A DNA stretch of 14,361 bases. It comes from Candidatus Thorarchaeota archaeon. GTDB taxonomy: Archaea; Asgardarchaeota; Thorarchaeia; Thorarchaeales; Thorarchaeaceae. This document shows, in pieces, positions 1 to 7,415 of this stretch. The first letter of the stretch is position 1. The number at the start of each line of letters is the position of its first letter. The notes below the pieces were generated by a model. The model worked only from the letters and a program-made list of their open reading frames with translations, ran no database searches and was not told where the DNA came from. The stretch covers positions 1 to 14,361 of the forward strand of contig JAEOUN010000021.1 of NCBI GenBank assembly GCA_016839245.1, written 5' to 3'. Made by a program: the position numbers and the translations under genes.

Positions 1-356
1 CCCTTGAGATGAAATTCAATTGGTTCTGGTGCCAACACTGCCGCTGGTAGGACTGCTTGAAGAACGAGTGAGATTGACCCTGCTGTTCCCACATCGAAAT
101 AGAATAATCCTGATTTTCTCTCCTTGGGAACAAATCTCACCTCGGTACTGCCAATCTCGAGCCCCTCTATTGAAGCGTCGACCAGTCTTCCAGTGAGTTC
201 AATACCTGCCATATGTTGCCTTTTCAATCCTGGACTAGGTCTCCCAGCTCGAATGTTTGTAATTCTGATTGGTTTCATCGTAAGAGCAGCGAGGGAGATC
301 GCTGTCCGAAGTATTTGACCACCGCCTTCTCCATAGGATCCATCAATCTCAATCAT
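1..356 (-). CDS. rtcA: RNA 3'-terminal phosphate cyclase, N-terminal part
   Basis: Reading the minus strand from an ATG at 356 gives an open frame that runs off the window edge after 118 codons. It begins MIEIDGSYGEGGGQILRTA, the hallmark N-terminus of RtcA, and continues with IRAGRPSPGLKRQH and FDVGTAGSISLVLQ, both family signatures. RtcA adenylates an RNA 3'-phosphate with ATP and cyclises it to a 2',3'-cyclic phosphate; it acts in RNA end repair in the cytoplasm. The glycine-rich N-terminal segment and the GRPSPGLKRQH block are intact, so this looks like a functional gene cut only by the window. A TATA-like element lies about 28 bp upstream of the ATG, suggesting a leaderless or nearly leaderless message. 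The gene is divergent from nadM. It belongs to the cyclase family rather than to the RtcA-like Rcl1 proteins as far as 118 residues can tell; very sure of the family. Confidence 0.95.
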   Translation of the reverse strand, partial: MIEIDGSYGEGGGQILRTAISLAALTMKPIRITNIRAGRPSPGLKRQHMAGIELTGRLVDASIEGLEIGSTEVRFVPKERKSGLFYFDVGTAGSISLVLQAVLPAAVLAPEPIEFHLK

Positions 357-380
357 AGTCTATACTCATCTGTCAATGCG

Positions 381-389
381 ATTATAATG
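381..389 (-). promoter_or_regulatory. TATA-like box for rtcA
   Basis: The plus-strand bases ATTATAATG read CATTATAAT on the minus strand. The centre is about 28 bp upstream of the rtcA ATG, the usual archaeal TATA-to-start distance for a leaderless transcript. This is a position and composition call only. Confidence 0.4.
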
Positions 390-434
390 TTATGAATATG
401 GTCTATGTTGCTATGATTTATGTTCCAACCTAAT

Positions 435-444
435 CCTTATTTGA
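435..444 (+). promoter_or_regulatory. TATA-like box for nadM
   Basis: A weak TATA-like tract (CCTTATTTGA) is centred about 35 bp upstream of the nadM ATG. This would give a leader of roughly 10 nt. No ribosome binding site precedes the ATG, which fits a near-leaderless mRNA. Low certainty. Confidence 0.3.
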
Positions 445-474
445 ACCATGGACTAATCAAATCAACTGGTCAAA

Positions 475-999
475 ATGAAATCATTATTCATAGGGCGCTT
501 TCAACCTATTCACAAGGGCCATATTCATACTATCAAGCAGATTCTAGGGAAAGGTGAAGATATCATAATCATAATTGGCAGTGCTCAATATTCTCATACT
601 CCTGATAATCCCTTTACTGGAGGCGAGAGAGTCATGCTTATTCGGCGAGCATTAATGGACGAAAATCTTCCTCTCGAGAGAATAACTGTAGTCCCTGTAC
701 CTGATATTAATATTCATCCACTATGGGTCGCACATGTTCGCTCATTTGTTCCCTATTTTGACAAAGCCTACAGTCATAATCCATTAGTGAAACGGCTTCT
801 TGAAGATGGAGGAGTGGCAACAGACTCCACAAAGCTCCTCGAGCGATCGACCTACAGTGGAAAACATATTCGTGATCTAATCCGTTGGGGTAATAATGAA
901 TGGGAATCACTTGTTCCGGAAGGTGTCGTGGAACTCATAAAGAAGCATAATCTTCACACGAGAATTCAGGAAGTCGGTGAAATCACTACAAAACGTTAG
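475..999 (+). CDS. nadM: Nicotinamide-nucleotide adenylyltransferase, archaeal type
   Basis: This 174-residue protein matches the archaeal NadM family in length and motifs. It transfers AMP from ATP to NMN, making NAD+ in the last step of NAD synthesis and salvage in the cytoplasm. The nucleotidyltransferase signature GRFQPIHKGH is at residues 7-16, with the (H/T)xGH histidines that bind ATP. The second family motif, normally (I/Y)SGTxIR, appears as YSGKHIR at about 127-133. The blocks IIIIGSAQYSHT, NPFTGGER and HNPLVKRL are also typical of the archaeal enzyme. ATG 475 puts the GRFQP strand right at the N-terminus, as in the family, so the start is secure. The gene stands alone, divergent from rtcA and followed by the separate proS promoter. 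Very sure. Confidence 0.96.
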   Translation: MKSLFIGRFQPIHKGHIHTIKQILGKGEDIIIIIGSAQYSHTPDNPFTGGERVMLIRRALMDENLPLERITVVPVPDINIHPLWVAHVRSFVPYFDKAYSHNPLVKRLLEDGGVATDSTKLLERSTYSGKHIRDLIRWGNNEWESLVPEGVVELIKKHNLHTRIQEVGEITTKR

Positions 1000-1019
1000 C
1001 AATACCCCGCATGGGAGTC

Positions 1020-1027
1020 TTTAAATA
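1020..1027 (+). promoter_or_regulatory. TATA box in front of the proS leader
   Basis: TTTAAATA is a near-consensus archaeal TATA box. A transcript would start near 1048-1051, about 105 nt before the proS ATG, giving an unusually long leader for this window. A second, closer TATA-like element (TATTTAAT, about 1118-1125) would instead give a leader of only about 7 nt, so two start sites are possible. Confidence 0.45.
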
Positions 1028-1061
1028 GCATCAGACTGATGGAAATTTCGGTGAACGTAAA

Positions 1062-1094
1062 ATGCTAGGTGAATGCGTTCCAGAGAATCAATAG
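1062..1094 (+). CDS. Possible 10-residue leader peptide upstream of proS
   Basis: ATG at 1062 opens a 10-codon frame (MLGECVPENQ) ending in TAG. GGTGA at 1050-1054, a good anti-16S match, lies 7 nt before the ATG and close to the transcription start expected from the TATA box at 1020. It contains a single proline codon (CCA), too few for classical attenuation. It may simply be chance in a leader; offered as a low-confidence element. Confidence 0.2.
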   Translation: MLGECVPENQ

Positions 1095-1154
1095 TAATCT
1101 ACTTCTACGTCCTAGTCTATTTAATGAATCTAAATCAGTACAGAGGATACTATC

Positions 1155-2633
1155 ATGAGCAGTGATAAGAACGAACAGAAGACAGTCATCTTTGATATTG
1201 ACAAAGAGATGAACTTTCCTGATTGGTATGGTGAAATTTGTAAAGTAGCTGAACTTGCCGATATTCGGTATGGTGTAAAGGGATTCACACCATTTCTTCC
1301 TTGGAGTATAATGAGCATGAATAACATGTTCGATATACTTGAGGAGGTTCTTCAGGGAAAGAATCACTTGCCTATGCTGTTTCCTACTGTAATTCCTGAG
1401 AGTAATCTTGTCCGTGAATCTCAGCACGTTGAAGGATTTGTTCCTCAGGTATTCTGGATTCATGATATTGGCGATGGTGAAAAGCTCGAAGAGCGACTTG
1501 CACTCAGGCCTACTAGTGAAACAGCAATCTATCCAATGTATTCACTATGGGTCCGAAGCTGGCGTGATTTACCCATGAAGTTGTATCAACGCTGCTCGGT
1601 CTTCCGGTCTGAGATTAAGAGCACACGACCTTTCCTCAGAGGTAGAGAGTTTCTCTGGATAGAGAGTCATAATGTGTTTGCAACCCATGATGAAGTTAAA
1701 GCGCAGGTCATGGAAGATCTTGAGACCACAAAAGAAGTTGTGACAGAAAACTATGGAATTCCTGTAATAGTCTTTCGTAGGACTCAATGGGACAAGTTTC
1801 CTGGAGGTCTCAATACCTATGCTGCTGATACACTCATGCCAGATGGCAAAGTCATCCAGCTTCCCTCAACACATGACCTAGGAGATAACTTTGCACGCGC
1901 ATTTGACATTAAATACTTGAACGAGAATAATGAGTCAGTATATGCTTGGCAGACCTGCTATGGCCCGGCAATCTCACGAATCTTTGGAGCGTTAATCTCG
2001 ATTCATGGCGATAATAAAGGCCTCAGACTACCCTTCAAGATTGCTCCTTATCAGGTAGTGATAGTACCAATCTACAAGGCAAAAGATGAGAGGACTGTCT
2101 TAGAATATTGCCAAGATATCAAGAAGACCCTTCAAAAGGCAGGACTCAGAGTATATCTTGATGACAAGGACAATACCCCTGGTTGGAAGTACAACTACTG
2201 GGAGATGAAGGGTGTTCCAATCCGCATTGAGATTGGTCCTCGAGATATTAAGAATGGAAAGGCGGTACTATTTCGAAGGGACACAATGACGCGAAAAATT
2301 GTTGACGCAAAAGATCTGAAAAAGGACGTTCTTGCACTTGGAAAGGATATCGATGCCAATCTTCGTGCAGCAGCTGAGTCTAAATTTGTTGATCTTGTCG
2401 TCGATGCCGAATCCATAGGTGCTATTGAAGATGCCATGGAGCATGGTAAGATAGCTAGAACACCACTCTGTACCACTGAGATGGATGGCAAATCCTGTGC
2501 AGATGAGATAAAGGATCGAACTGGTGGTGAAATCAGAGGTACAAGGATTGATGTCGATGAAAAACCTGAAGGGATCTGCGTCGTCTGTGGAAAGCCTGCT
2601 ACTGAGATCGTCTATATTGCCAGATCTTACTAA
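1155..2633 (+). CDS. proS: Prolyl-tRNA synthetase, archaeal/eukaryotic type
   Basis: This 492-residue class IIa aminoacyl-tRNA synthetase joins proline to tRNA-Pro using ATP. Residues 118-122 (RPTSE) and the following AIYP are the proline-binding signature. Motif 2 is seen as QRCSVFRSE with RGREFLW at 162-168, and ISRIFGALI is close to motif 3. The anticodon-binding domain covers roughly 290-400. The C-terminus has the archaeal/eukaryotic zinc domain with Cys439, Cys448, Cys475 and Cys478, and ends in the conserved C-terminal tyrosine (ARSY). There is no bacterial editing insertion, and the length of about 480-490 is that of the archaeal form. The ATG is preceded by AGAGGAT, an acceptable ribosome site, and the N-terminal FPDWYGEI block confirms the start. 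A hairpin with a T-rich tail follows the gene. Very sure. Confidence 0.97.
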   Translation: MSSDKNEQKTVIFDIDKEMNFPDWYGEICKVAELADIRYGVKGFTPFLPWSIMSMNNMFDILEEVLQGKNHLPMLFPTVIPESNLVRESQHVEGFVPQVFWIHDIGDGEKLEERLALRPTSETAIYPMYSLWVRSWRDLPMKLYQRCSVFRSEIKSTRPFLRGREFLWIESHNVFATHDEVKAQVMEDLETTKEVVTENYGIPVIVFRRTQWDKFPGGLNTYAADTLMPDGKVIQLPSTHDLGDNFARAFDIKYLNENNESVYAWQTCYGPAISRIFGALISIHGDNKGLRLPFKIAPYQVVIVPIYKAKDERTVLEYCQDIKKTLQKAGLRVYLDDKDNTPGWKYNYWEMKGVPIRIEIGPRDIKNGKAVLFRRDTMTRKIVDAKDLKKDVLALGKDIDANLRAAAESKFVDLVVDAESIGAIEDAMEHGKIARTPLCTTEMDGKSCADEIKDRTGGEIRGTRIDVDEKPEGICVVCGKPATEIVYIARSY

Positions 2634-2642
2634 TTGATGTAC

Positions 2643-2679
2643 CCAAGAGCTCAATAGGGCTCTTGGCATCTTTCTCTCC
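2643..2679 (+). terminator. Hairpin terminator after proS
   Basis: CCAAGAGC (2643-2650) pairs perfectly with GCTCTTGG (2659-2666) around an 8-nt loop. The stem is followed by the pyrimidine-rich CATCTTTCTCTCC. The structure starts 10 nt after the proS stop and covers the upstream TTG at 2663, which argues that the next gene starts further downstream. Confidence 0.55.
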
Positions 2680-2692
2680 AGATGTGAGTGAC

Positions 2693-3676
2693 TTGAAGGT
2701 AATGGTTTCTTCAGATAATAAATACATTCAGATACTTCAGGACATCCTTGGTGATACTGCAGAGATAGTGTTGACTGATGGCACTCTGGAGTCTATGCTT
2801 TCTGTTGGAGAAGATGCTGATATTCTTGCTTCAAATCGAGTCTCTCGTGAATATATCGAGAGTGCATCCAAGTTGAAGATGATACAGACCTTTTCAGCAG
2901 GTATCGAAGATGTCGATTACAAGGCTGTGAAGGATCGTGGAGGAATTATTCTATGTAACTCTCACATAAACGCTGAAGAGGTTGCTGAATACGCTATTAT
3001 GCTTCTTCTTAGTGTTGCAAAAAATATTATTCCAAATGATAGAGAGCTCAGAAAAGGCAACTGGACTTATGCCTTTGGCGGTCCGAATCCTAATATTGAG
3101 ATTCGACATAAGACCTGTCTACTGATTGGGTTGGGGAATATTGGTTCTGAGATTGCCAAGAGATTACAATCCTTTGACCTTACAATAACTGCAGCAACGC
3201 GAAGTGGAAAATCATTAAACGCCCATTTAGTTGACAGACTAGTAAAGATTGATAATGTTCAATCCCTTGTTGAAGAGGCTGATTTTATAATTCTCAGCCT
3301 ACCTCTCACTCCAGAATCAAAGAATCTTGTTGATGATAAATTCTTCTCATGGATGAAACCAACATCCATCATCGTAAACATCTCAAGAGGTCCCATCATA
3401 AACGAGAAAGCACTATTTCATGCTCTTAATGAGAAAAGAATCTATGGTGCAGGTCTAGATGTCTGGTGGAGATATCCTTCAAAATGGCGTGGAAAAGCAC
3501 AACCACCAAGAGATCTTCCATTTCAAGAGCTAGATAATTTAGTATTATCTCCTCATCGAGCGGGTTATTCTGAAAACACAGAACGAGAGTATTTTCAGTT
3601 TGCTGGCGAGAACATACTTCGTTTTATCCATGGTGAAACTCCACTTAACATAGTAGACCTTGACTTAGGATATTAA
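2693..3676 (+). CDS. D-isomer-specific 2-hydroxyacid dehydrogenase family protein
   Basis: This protein of about 327 residues has the two-domain fold of NAD(P)-linked 2-hydroxyacid dehydrogenases. The order is an N-terminal substrate-domain half, the cofactor-domain fingerprint LIGLGNIGSEIA (GLGNIG at about 146-151), the catalytic-arginine block NISRGPIIN (Arg232), and the catalytic-histidine block SPHRAGYSE (His288). The usual (A/G)LDVFxxEP motif is here LDVWWRYP: the aspartate is kept, but the position of the catalytic glutamate holds tyrosine. Substrate is unknown and the activity may be altered. Start choice: TTG 2693 gives MKVMVSS, a typical first strand, just after GTGAGTGA; ATG 2702 is possible; TTG 2663 lies inside the proS terminator hairpin and is unlikely. 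Family certain, function not. Confidence 0.85.
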   Translation: MKVMVSSDNKYIQILQDILGDTAEIVLTDGTLESMLSVGEDADILASNRVSREYIESASKLKMIQTFSAGIEDVDYKAVKDRGGIILCNSHINAEEVAEYAIMLLLSVAKNIIPNDRELRKGNWTYAFGGPNPNIEIRHKTCLLIGLGNIGSEIAKRLQSFDLTITAATRSGKSLNAHLVDRLVKIDNVQSLVEEADFIILSLPLTPESKNLVDDKFFSWMKPTSIIVNISRGPIINEKALFHALNEKRIYGAGLDVWWRYPSKWRGKAQPPRDLPFQELDNLVLSPHRAGYSENTEREYFQFAGENILRFIHGETPLNIVDLDLGY

Positions 3677-3735
3677 TTCTTGTCCGAGTATGAAAATGTA
3701 GGAGTACTTTATTGCTCTTATACTAAGAAAATGTA

Positions 3736-3740
3736 TAGGA
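3736..3740 (+). promoter_or_regulatory. Ribosome binding site of the MutS-type gene
   Basis: AGGAG lies about 10 nt before ATG 3751. A TATA-like tract (ACTTTATTG, about 3708-3716) lies further upstream, so this gene probably starts its own transcript in the 74-base gap. Confidence 0.4.
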
Positions 3741-3750
3741 GCAACATAGC

Positions 3751-6036
3751 ATGGCGCGTTTAATTGAACTCAATGAGCCAGAGAGTCAAGACTTTAAGGA
3801 AAAAGACAATCAACGCACAGATAACAGCCTTGATTCGGGTGACCACATCTTGACTATGGAAAATCTGTCAGATATCCCAGGAATTGGAGATAAACTCAGG
3901 AAAGCATTGTTAGACCACTTTGGCAGTGAGGCTGTCGCTCTCAAAGTAATCAAGGACTCGCGGGTTGATCTTATTGCTGCAGTTCCTGGAATTGGTTCAA
4001 GACAGGCTGTGAATCTTGTAAAAGGTGCCTTTGAACACCAGTTTGGCGTGAGTTCAAATATGCTCTTACGAAGTCCTGATATTCGTAAGATCTTTGAAGA
4101 CATTCTTCAAATAATTCAAGGATATGCAAATACGACCTATGCAAAAGACAAACTCTTTCTCTATTTTCCACTCCCTCCTGATAAATTAGATATCATTCTT
4201 GATCGGCAGAAATACTTCTCACATGCATCAGGTATGGCTCGTGGGCTCTCAGATGAGCAACGAGAGTCTTTGAAAAAATTACTTGGCCAGATTCGAGGTC
4301 TCTACCGCAGGTCAAAACCTCGCAGAATTGAGGGGCGTGTGATAATCACGAATGATGACAAGGTGTTTGATACACTCATCCAGGAGGGTATTGATAAGTG
4401 GTGTCCTGTTTATGTGATTTCAGAAGGAGAGAATGCTGCTGACTATGCTCAGGGTTACGACCTTGTGCTTTTTATCTCCCCTTTTGGTATGTTTGATGAA
4501 TCTATAGATATGCTTGACAATGTGGAGATGCTAGGGAAGGATTGGTCAATCGATGATATACTTCCTGAAAACACTGTAAATTTCTACGCTCGAAACTACC
4601 GAGTCATTGATGCTGCCTGCGATTTGGCTCAAATATTCAATACCTTACCATCAAATGAAGCAGTCAATACATTCGCAGAGAATCTTGATTTTGAGGGATT
4701 GAGCAGGGTGGGAGAGATTCTCAAGAATCTTGATGAAAATGGAGATCTTGCACAAGGGATTGACTCTGAGATTGACAGATATCGTAATGCAGTGAAGATC
4801 TTTCCAACTGCAACGGCAGAAACAGAGTCTTGGTTAAACGAGCAAATTACGACAAGAATCTCAAAGAGTAAGGTGACTTTGGGTGGGCAACAGATCATCA
4901 CAATTCTACAATCTGCAGATATGGAAGGTGCAGATGGAAGCGCACTTAGAAATATGCTTCCTGCTGAAATTGTGGAAACCTTTACCACCACTATTCAAGA
5001 GGCTGAAGACAAGATTGTCAAGATGCTTGGACTTACAGCTAGGGAAGCTGATTGGGTCACTGGAATCATTAGTGAAGAGATCTCGCTTCCCGTAAAGATG
5101 GTTTCAACACAAATCAATGATCTTGAGGACAAACTCAGACGTATCTTTGCAGACAGACAATTCAAACTCATCAAAAAATATGCAAATGACCTTGAGAAAT
5201 TAAAAGAGGTAGTCTTGGAAGCAGTTCAGACTCTGTTGGAATTCGACCTCTTCTTAGCTGTTGGTCTATTCTCTAGAGATTATGAACTCAACACTCCTGA
5301 AATCTCACTACAATATTCCGGTGTAGGTGTTGAAAGTGCAAATAATATCTTTTTGCTAGAGAGTTTTCTGAAGGGAAAACATGGCAAGGTTCAACCAATT
5401 GACTATGCGATTGGAATGACTCCATTCAATCCACCTGGTACTAACGGTGAAAATTGCGCACTTCTCTCGGGAGCAAATAGTGGTGGTAAAACAACTACAA
5501 TCCAGACTATTGCTCAGATTATCACCATGGCACAGGCTGGCTTTCCAGTTCCAGCCAAGACGGCATTTGTTCCAGTCTTTGAGGAATTATATTTCTTCTA
5601 CAAGAGTCGTGGTATGGTCAGTGCTGGTGCTTTTGAAACAACACTAAAGCAGTTTGCTGACATTGTTGTATCTGAAAAATCTAAACTTGCTCTCTTTGAT
5701 GAAGTTGAAGCAATAACTGAACCCGGTAGTGCTGCGAATGTTATAGCGGGTCTCATCGAGGTTCTTCAAAGTGATCTGAAAACATGTACAGTGATTTGCA
5801 GTCATCTCGCCCGAGAGATACAAGAGGCTACCAATGTCCCAGTCAGAATAGATGGAATTGAAGCAAGAGGGCTTGATGAGAATCTGGAACTAATAGTTGA
5901 TCGAACTCCTCGTTTTGGATACCTTGCTAGAAGCACTCCTGAATTGATAGTCGAGCGGCTTTCAAAACTGACCAAGGGGCAAAAGAAAAATGTCTACGAA
6001 AAGATACTTGAGAATCTGAACAGGATACGTGACTGA
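3751..6036 (+). CDS. Helix-hairpin-helix MutS-family ATPase
   Basis: This 761-residue protein fuses an N-terminal tandem helix-hairpin-helix region (LSDIPGIGDKL at 39-49, AAVPGIGSRQA at 76-86) to a MutS core and ATPase. The middle part (about 280-520) is largely helical, as expected for the MutS core and clamp. The ATPase has Walker A GANSGGKT at 574-581, the signature region VSAGAFETT near 623, Walker B LALFDE at 646-651, and a switch histidine in CSH (685). No N-terminal mismatch-recognition domain with its Phe-x-Glu is seen, and the chain ends soon after the ATPase, so there is no Smr nuclease domain as in bacterial MutS2. The HhH motifs suggest non-specific or branched DNA binding; a role in recombination or repair is inference. 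The gene overlaps the downstream phosphodiesterase gene by one base, so the two are co-translated. Family sure, exact role open. Confidence 0.88.
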   Translation: MARLIELNEPESQDFKEKDNQRTDNSLDSGDHILTMENLSDIPGIGDKLRKALLDHFGSEAVALKVIKDSRVDLIAAVPGIGSRQAVNLVKGAFEHQFGVSSNMLLRSPDIRKIFEDILQIIQGYANTTYAKDKLFLYFPLPPDKLDIILDRQKYFSHASGMARGLSDEQRESLKKLLGQIRGLYRRSKPRRIEGRVIITNDDKVFDTLIQEGIDKWCPVYVISEGENAADYAQGYDLVLFISPFGMFDESIDMLDNVEMLGKDWSIDDILPENTVNFYARNYRVIDAACDLAQIFNTLPSNEAVNTFAENLDFEGLSRVGEILKNLDENGDLAQGIDSEIDRYRNAVKIFPTATAETESWLNEQITTRISKSKVTLGGQQIITILQSADMEGADGSALRNMLPAEIVETFTTTIQEAEDKIVKMLGLTAREADWVTGIISEEISLPVKMVSTQINDLEDKLRRIFADRQFKLIKKYANDLEKLKEVVLEAVQTLLEFDLFLAVGLFSRDYELNTPEISLQYSGVGVESANNIFLLESFLKGKHGKVQPIDYAIGMTPFNPPGTNGENCALLSGANSGGKTTTIQTIAQIITMAQAGFPVPAKTAFVPVFEELYFFYKSRGMVSAGAFETTLKQFADIVVSEKSKLALFDEVEAITEPGSAANVIAGLIEVLQSDLKTCTVICSHLAREIQEATNVPVRIDGIEARGLDENLELIVDRTPRFGYLARSTPELIVERLSKLTKGQKKNVYEKILENLNRIRD

Positions 6037-6611
6037 TGACTTATAGTATACTTGTCTTTGGTGACGCACATATTCCTACACGCAGAGATTCAGTTCCTGA
6101 GGACTTCTATCAACACATCAAGGATTCCAAGTATGATATGGCTTTGATAACTGGTGATTTAGTACGCGAATCCAATATGAGAGACGCACTTCCGCCTCTC
6201 CCACAAAGTTACATTGTGACTGGTAATATGGACTATGCAAGCTCGTATGATTTTCATGAAGAGATACAACTTGACAGCTTCAAAGTCCTCCTTTTGCATG
6301 GAACTCAATTACGTCCTCGTGGCAATATAGAGCAACTCTGGGAGATTCTTACTCAAATTCAAGGTGATATTGCAATCCATGGTCATACTCATCAAGCTTC
6401 CATTGACCTTTACAAAGACAAGTTATTTCTTAATCCAGGAACCGTGTCAGGTGCAACTGGAGGATGGGCTGGCAGGACAGATGCAAGTTTCATTGAACTA
6501 TTCATTGAAAAGAATACAATCCAAGTGGTTCTCCATCTGACTGATTGGCGGGTTGTCAAGAGAACTGAGATCTCCTATCAGAAAATTGGCAAGAAGATTG
6601 AGCGCAAATGA
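6036..6611 (+). CDS. VPS29/MJ0936-like calcineurin-fold metallophosphoesterase
   Basis: This 191-residue protein has all the metal ligands of the small YfcE/MJ0936 phosphodiesterases: GDAH (Asp10, His12), TGD (Asp41), GNMD (Asn64), LLHG (His88) and HGHTH (His115, 117, 119). These enzymes hydrolyse phosphodiesters with Mn or Ni. Beyond that core it resembles eukaryotic VPS29, the retromer scaffold, more than usual archaeal enzymes: GDxHIPxR followed by a SxPxxF segment at the N-terminus, the LFLNPGTVSGATGGW block, and the late SFIEL...VEKxxI-like strands. Unlike VPS29, the catalytic Asp41 and Asn64 are kept, so it is probably active. The ATG overlaps the stop of the MutS-type gene (TGATG), implying translational coupling, but a shared job is not obvious. 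Family sure; VPS29 relationship from remembered motifs. Confidence 0.9.
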   Translation: MTYSILVFGDAHIPTRRDSVPEDFYQHIKDSKYDMALITGDLVRESNMRDALPPLPQSYIVTGNMDYASSYDFHEEIQLDSFKVLLLHGTQLRPRGNIEQLWEILTQIQGDIAIHGHTHQASIDLYKDKLFLNPGTVSGATGGWAGRTDASFIELFIEKNTIQVVLHLTDWRVVKRTEISYQKIGKKIERK

Positions 6612-6626
6612 TAGATGCATCTCTTT

Positions 6627-7235
6627 TCAATAGGTTCCCCATGGGTCTGGACTGATGAGCCTCATATAGAGCTTCTTCATTATGTTAGAACCTTCTAAGA
6701 GTGCCACTTGGAGTATCTTATCCGGATCTACATTTACTTTCTTTGATTTTGATCCTAGAACTCGACTTAGTACTCCAGTAGAGGATTCAGATGTCATAGA
6801 CACACTTACAGGAATGACACCTTTCACATCCTCCTCAGGAAAGATGTCTCTCGTGAATTTTAAATCCTTGAAAAATGAGGCGAGTGTTTCCTTCACAGCA
6901 ATATGCTCTTTTGAATCATCAGGAAGTTCTTTCACCATAGCAAGAGATCGAATCCTGAGATACTCTGACACAACACTTTGAACATCCTCAGCAAACGTGC
7001 GATTCATCGCACATGCAATACCAATGTTAATCATGAGAATCCTGATACGGTCGAGAAGGACGCCTATATCCACACCAACAAACGACTTTCCTCTCATGGA
7101 CGATAGCCAATCTTCATAAGCTTGGCTTACGCTTCGTAGGTCTTCTGTGTTCTCTGCGAATTTATCTAATTCCTCTGGTGGGATCAAGGTGCACCATACT
7201 GTCATTGAAACATGGTCATCATTGCTGGATGGCAT
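6627..7235 (-). CDS. Protein of unknown function, mostly helical
   Basis: I do not recognise this protein of 202 residues. It is soluble-looking, without signal peptide or clear membrane segment, and predicted mostly helical, with segments such as DIGVLLDRIRILMINIGIA (about 55-73). The C-terminal third is richer in Ser, Lys and Asp and ends SPDPWGTY. ATG 7235 is preceded by GAGG at 7 nt and is preferred. A TTG at 7277 would add 14 residues containing RRRRGK; a TATA-like GTAAATAA centred near 7310 would make that TTG nearly leaderless, so both starts remain possible. The gene converges on the VPS29-like gene with 15 bases between stops. No function is claimed. Confidence 0.7.
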   Translation of the reverse strand: MPSSNDDHVSMTVWCTLIPPEELDKFAENTEDLRSVSQAYEDWLSSMRGKSFVGVDIGVLLDRIRILMINIGIACAMNRTFAEDVQSVVSEYLRIRSLAMVKELPDDSKEHIAVKETLASFFKDLKFTRDIFPEEDVKGVIPVSVSMTSESSTGVLSRVLGSKSKKVNVDPDKILQVALLEGSNIMKKLYMRLISPDPWGTY

Positions 7236-7305
7236 ACATTTTCCTCGTCGTCGTCTGTTTTCAGTATTGCCTGTCAATATTGTGTTAGTGAATCCATTCT
7301 ATTCC

Positions 7306-7313
7306 TTATTTAC
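7306..7313 (-). promoter_or_regulatory. TATA-like box for the minus-strand unknown gene
   Basis: The minus strand reads GTAAATAA. It is centred about 33 bp before the TTG at 7277 and 75 bp before the preferred ATG at 7235, so a leader of about 50 nt would precede the ATG. Confidence 0.35.
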
Positions 7314-7415
7314 AAGGCTATCTATGATGATTATGAACATACTATCATGTATAGGATTATCTGAGTTCTTTGAGTGAATATTCTGAAACGCAACCACCGA
7401 TTTTCTTTTTAGATT

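Noticed and set aside
1065..1463. A 132-codon minus-strand frame across the start of proS
   Set aside because: It is a shadow of proS on the other strand, with no promoter or family features.
4629..4991. A 120-codon minus-strand frame inside the MutS-type gene
   Set aside because: It is a serine-rich shadow of the MutS coding frame.
7147..7377. A 76-codon plus-strand frame over the start of the minus-strand unknown gene
   Set aside because: It is antisense to the better-supported gene and continues through its promoter; no family features.
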